From Elusimicrobiota bacterium (GTDB lineage Bacteria; Elusimicrobiota; Elusimicrobia; FEN-1173): a stretch of DNA of 6,563 nucleotides. Location of the stretch: positions 1-6,563 of the forward strand of contig JACQPF010000284.1 of NCBI GenBank assembly GCA_016207625.1, read 5' to 3'. This document shows positions 1-3,700 of the stretch, piece by piece (within the stretch, counting starts at the first letter, position 1; each line of letters opens with the position of its first letter). The notes beneath the pieces are model-generated. The model was given only the letters and a program-made list of their open reading frames with translations, made no database searches and was not told the DNA's origin. A program made the position numbers and the translations under genes.

Positions 1-2
1 CA

Positions 3-53
3 CAGCTCGGCGCTTTCGCGTATGCCGATATCATAATTTGCACAAAAGATTGA
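3..53 (+). CDS. Possible 3' end of an upstream gene (partial)
   Basis: Frame 3 is open from the window edge to a TGA at 51-53 and would give the tail QLGAFAYADIIICTKD. The stop lies just before the ribosome binding site of the next gene, which is the spacing used throughout this block. Frame 1 also stops at 34-36 and frame 2 at 65-67, so the choice of frame rests on spacing and on the plausible composition of the tail. Sixteen residues are too few to assign a family. Confidence 0.4.
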   Translation, partial: QLGAFAYADIIICTKD

Positions 54-54
54 C

Positions 55-61
55 GGAGGGG
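55..61 (+). promoter_or_regulatory. Shine-Dalgarno site for the lipoprotein gene
   Basis: GGAGGGG lies directly upstream of the ATG at 64. Its GGAGG core ends 4 bases before the start, which is a little close but usable. It follows the candidate stop of the upstream gene at 51-53 with almost no gap, suggesting translational coupling. Confidence 0.7.
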
Positions 62-63
62 CC

Positions 64-375
64 ATGAATAAACTTGTCTTGTTCTCGCTTCTATTGTTGG
101 CTGGATGCGCAGGCGGGGGGATTGAGCGATCGGTGAACATCGAAGCCATTGGTGCGATCCGGGTGGGCGAATCCGCGCTTGTGCGGGGTGTGGCTTTCGG
201 GCTGGACCCGGCGGGCGCGTCATGGTCCGTGGACAATGCCGACCGCCTCAAACTGGAACCGATCAGCGGCGACTCGCTGACGGTCAAGGTGACCGGCCTG
301 GAACCGGGTGCGGCTTTTATCACCGTTGAGTTGGACGGATGGGAGGATTCGGAGACGATTCAGGTGGAGGAGTAG
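64..375 (+). CDS. Small lipoprotein with a single bacterial Ig-like domain
   Basis: This 103-residue protein starts with a short Lys-containing n-region and a Leu-rich core, followed by the lipobox L12-A13-G14-C15. Signal peptidase II should cleave before C15, which would then be lipidated. The +2 residue is Ala, which by the Escherichia coli sorting rule does not retain the protein at the inner membrane. The mature part, about residues 21-103, has the look of a BIG2-type (invasin/intimin-like) Ig fold: alternating beta-strand residues, a core Trp in WSVDN (W54), a turn GLEPGAA (78-84), and a final strand IQVEE. Such domains usually mediate surface adhesion or protein contacts. The stop is 3 bases before the next ATG, so it is probably in one operon with the genes that follow. 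A phage-encoded envelope lipoprotein could act in superinfection exclusion, but no sequence motif proves this; it could also be a virion decoration or a host-surface protein. Confidence 0.85.
   Translation: MNKLVLFSLLLLAGCAGGGIERSVNIEAIGAIRVGESALVRGVAFGLDPAGASWSVDNADRLKLEPISGDSLTVKVTGLEPGAAFITVELDGWEDSETIQVEE
366..370 (+). promoter_or_regulatory. Shine-Dalgarno site for the four-cysteine protein gene
   Basis: GGAGG sits inside the last codons of the lipoprotein gene, 8 bases before the ATG at 379. This is near-ideal spacing and supports the chosen start and coupling between the two genes. Confidence 0.75.
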
Positions 376-378
376 CCC

Positions 379-759
379 ATGGAAACACCGAACCAAACCA
401 TCACGCAAGCCTGTTACATCAACGGGAAGCTTTGCCGGAACGGAAAGCGGGAAGATTTCCCCAAGAACAAGGAAACGGGCGAAAAATACGTTTGTAACAA
501 GTGGATTAAGCTGATCGGCATGGACCCTCAGTCGGGGGAACACCTGGAAAACTGGATGTGTTCCGAGGCCGCGATCACGAAATTGCTGATCGAGAACGCG
601 CAGATGACGCGGCACGCATCAGCCAGCACGGACAAGGTGGCCAACGAAATCCAGAGGTCACGGATGACCATGATCGCGGCCATGCCGCCCGACGCACAAG
701 ACAGGCTGGTGACGGTCAAGCCCGTCCTCCTGGAAAGTGGTCCCCGTGTCGGTTCTTGA
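379..759 (+). CDS. Four-cysteine phage-type hypothetical protein
   Basis: This is a 126-residue protein without signal peptide or membrane segment. Four cysteines (C12, C19, C39, C61) are spread over the first half, with C39 and C61 framing the stretch WIKLIGMDPQSGEHLENWMC. A helical stretch follows, roughly residues 62-100, containing KLLIENAQMTRH. From memory the pattern of Cys, then a 'G-x-D/H-P-Q-T/S-G-E' turn, then W-x-C and a helix with IENAQ-x-x-R recalls small uncharacterised proteins in phage structural regions, but I cannot confirm this without a search. The spaced cysteines could bind a metal or Fe-S cluster, or form disulfides; none of this is shown. The ATG is backed by the GGAGG at 366-370. 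Its last 14 bases overlap the start of the giant gene in another frame, so translation of the two is probably coupled, which points to a shared role in the virion or in delivery. Confidence 0.85.
   Translation: METPNQTITQACYINGKLCRNGKREDFPKNKETGEKYVCNKWIKLIGMDPQSGEHLENWMCSEAAITKLLIENAQMTRHASASTDKVANEIQRSRMTMIAAMPPDAQDRLVTVKPVLLESGPRVGS
732..740 (+). promoter_or_regulatory. Ribosome binding site deciding the GTG start at 746
   Basis: GGAAAGTGG precedes the GTG at 746. No ATG lies in frame before about position 971, which would remove the first repeat motif. An earlier in-frame GTG at 737 has its GGAAA directly abutting, with no spacer. The 746 start is therefore preferred, giving the N-terminus MSVLDLIKGVFSELK. 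Confidence 0.55.
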
Positions 760-3700
760 CCTCATCAAAGGCGTTTTCAGCGAACTGAAAGGCAAGAAAG
801 CGCCTTTTACAAGCCAGCAATTTCTCCAAGAGATCAAGCGGACAAATCCCCAACTTCAAAACGTGGATGACGTTCGGCTGGCGACTGCGCTCGCCAAAAA
901 AGAGCCGGAGCGCCTGTCCTTCCTCTCCAGCTACAAGCCGGAGACCCCGATCCCCGTTGAATTGACACCGATGAGTATGCGGGATGATGAGTTCTATCAA
1001 AGCAATCCCGAGCTTTCGACAAAAGACGCTTTGCGCGTCATTGAAGGGGTGAAGGCGCAATATCCCGAATACTGGAAGGCCCCGGCCGCAAAACTTGCCG
1101 CGGCCCTTGAGAAACGCTACCCGGACAAACCAGCTTTTCGTGGGCTCGCCGCGCGACTTGCCCCGCCCGAATCTCTTGCCTCAAACCCCACACCAACCCC
1201 CGCGCCGGAGCCGCCCACTTCGGCCGGGGGTCGCCCCTTTCCCGGCGTCAAAGATGTTCCGATGAACTTTGAACCGCTCCAGCAGTCTTCGATGTCTTTC
1301 AGGCAGCTCGAGGGACCGAAACAACTGGAGCAGCCGTCCCAGATGGAGGCGCTGGACCAGGCGGCCGCGACTGAAACACTGGAATACATGCGGCGAGTGC
1401 CGACCGCGATCGAAAACAAGATTGTTGAAACGGTGTTGAAGATGCCGGAAAGCGCCGTGACCAGCCCGATTCCGGGCGTGCCGGGCCAGATGACGAAGGA
1501 CGCCATTATCGCCGGGACGATGGAGCTGGGCGGGTTTTACAAAGGCTTGACGGGTCAAGAGCTTGAGATCAAGCCGGAAACCCTGGCGGCCATAAGGGAG
1601 CGGAAAATCAGCCCGGAGATGGCGCACGCCGCGGGGGAGATCGCGGGCGGGCTTGCTCTTTTGAGCGGCGTGAGCGGCGTCCTGCGGACGGGCCGGGCGG
1701 CCGAAGCCGTTGGAAATGTGTTTTACCGTCATCCGGCGATTGCCCGGTACCTGGCGCCGACAGTGGCCGGCGCTGCGACATTCGGCGGCGCAGGAGCGGT
1801 CAAACAGGGGATCGCACAAGTGCTCGCGGGAGATTTGGATCTGGAACGGTTCGGGAAGGTTGTGCTGGCCGAGACCGCCATGGGCGGGGCGATGGGCGTG
1901 CCGATGGGGATCCCGAGCGGTCTGGCCCGTGTTGCTGGAGCCTCGGCGGTCGGTTTCGGGACTTCGGTGGCGCAAGGCGGGAACCTCCTGGACGCCACTG
2001 TCAACGGCTCTTTGATGGGCATTTTTGCGGCCGCCAGCGCGGGCGACATCAGCAAGGCCCAAAAGCTCGGCGCTTTCAAGGCCGCGCGGCAAAACGTGCG
2101 GGCCGCCATGGAAGAGTTTGCCCGGTCTAAAGGTTATCCCGACGCGAGGGTGACGGACCTGGCCAGCCTCGCCGAGGCCGAGTTTGTAACAAGGGTAGAG
2201 AAGGCGGGCGGATTCGAGAAGTTGAACGTCAAGCAATTTGACAAATTTTCCGGTGGGTTACGTCAGAAACTCCAGGAATTTTTAAACTCAGGCAAGGGCC
2301 CGGCCCAAGAACCTGGGGCGAAGCCCTCCGGAGCGTTGGTCCCGGCGGCCACGGGGGAGCCAGCCCCGGCGGCACCCGGCGCCACACCGCCAACAAATCC
2401 ACAGCGGTCAAAGGAATATGCCGAATGGGAGGCGATGGTCCCGGAAGAGGACCGCCGCACCCTGGCGGCACAACGGGAGAAGATCAAAAATATCGTCCCG
2501 ACCATCATCCGGTATGCTGATCAGGCCGAAGGTTACATCCCCGAGAGGCAGTCAGTCCATCGCCAAATTATTGAGGCCCCAGAATTCAATAAGCCCGAGG
2601 CCATCGCGGCGCCCGGGGAGAAACCCACGGCCTATCTTTTCATCGGTCCGCCTGGCGCCGGCAAGTCCAGCGCCATTGAACACGTCATCCCGAAAGAGCA
2701 AAGGGACCGCGCCGTCCTTTTGGACAATGACGAAATCAAGAAGATGTTGCCGGAATGGGACCCGAGCGCGGCCAGCGCTTTCCATGCCGAGAGCACAGAT
2801 ATCGCGCAAGAGATTCGCGCCCGCCTCATTGAAAAGAAAGCAAGTTTTATTGAGCCGCAGCTCGGCAGAGACATGGCGGCCCTGGGTGAAAAGATCGCTC
2901 TTCTCAATAATTCTGGATACGATGTGGAGATGTACCTCCTTGATTTGCCCATCGGGAAGGCCGCGGACCGTGCCTTGGCCCGATTTAAGGATTCAGGCCG
3001 TTTCGTGGATCCACAGTTCATCTTTGAGAAGGTGGGCTTGAATCCGGTGGCTTCTTATGATAAATTTAAAGGGGAGGTTGTAAAATATGCTCGATATGAC
3101 CCAGATGTCCCGAAAGGAACTCGGCCAGGCTTCATTGAAGGGGCTGATCGACGAGTACGACGTGGCGGACGAGATAGAGCGTCGGCACTTGAAAGCCCTG
3201 AGGGAACGCTTAATCAAACAGGGCCGGATCAACCCCGAAGCGAAGAAGTAACCCCCACCGAAGGCGAGCCGGAAGGCTTCGCCTCACCGATGCGCGGCGC
3301 CAGCGCGGGCCGCATTCCCGTCGCACCAGTTCCCGGAAAGAAACCCAAAAAGCTAAACGAGATCATTTTCGACGTCTCAAAGGCGCTCGGCCGGAAGGTT
3401 TTTATCGGCAAGCCGTCCCGGGCGTCCGTGGGCACATATTACCCCGGATCCTCGGCCACGGTTGTCCGTTATTCTGGCGACTTGGACACGACCGCGCACG
3501 AGCTCGCCCATTCCCTCGATGACCAGCTCGGGATCGTGGCCGAATGGAACCGGGCCGGGACGGTGTCCCCTTTTGATGACGAGCTTTCTCAGTTCTGGGT
3601 GTATGGGTCCGCAACCAACTCGGGCCCGCGATCTTCTCTCACCTATAAGCGGGCGGAAGGCGTTGCCGAATTCCTCCGGGCCTACATCGTAAACCCGGAA

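Noticed and set aside
220..615. 131-codon minus-strand frame across the first two genes
   Set aside because: It is antisense to two well-supported genes with ribosome binding sites and a clear lipobox.
1662..1682. Short direct repeat GAGCGGCGT x2
   Set aside because: It encodes SGVSGV within the Gly-rich region and is explained by amino-acid composition.
2064..2077. 14-base identity with positions 4-17
   Set aside because: The shared AGCTCGGCGCTTTC is a single short match encoding LGAF in both places. It has no flanking similarity and is best explained by chance and codon use, not by a functional repeat or attachment site.
1181..2236. 351-codon open frame on the minus strand
   Set aside because: It is antisense to the giant gene in G+C-rich sequence, its product is His/Arg/Pro-rich without recognisable domains, and the plus-strand frame has coherent protein features throughout.
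2418..3041. 207-codon plus-strand frame overlapping the Zeta-like domain
   Set aside because: The product is Arg/Ser/Pro-rich shadow sequence, and the giant frame over the same bases carries the Walker A and DND motifs. It shares its frame with the nested ORF but ends before it and has no comparable ribosome binding site.
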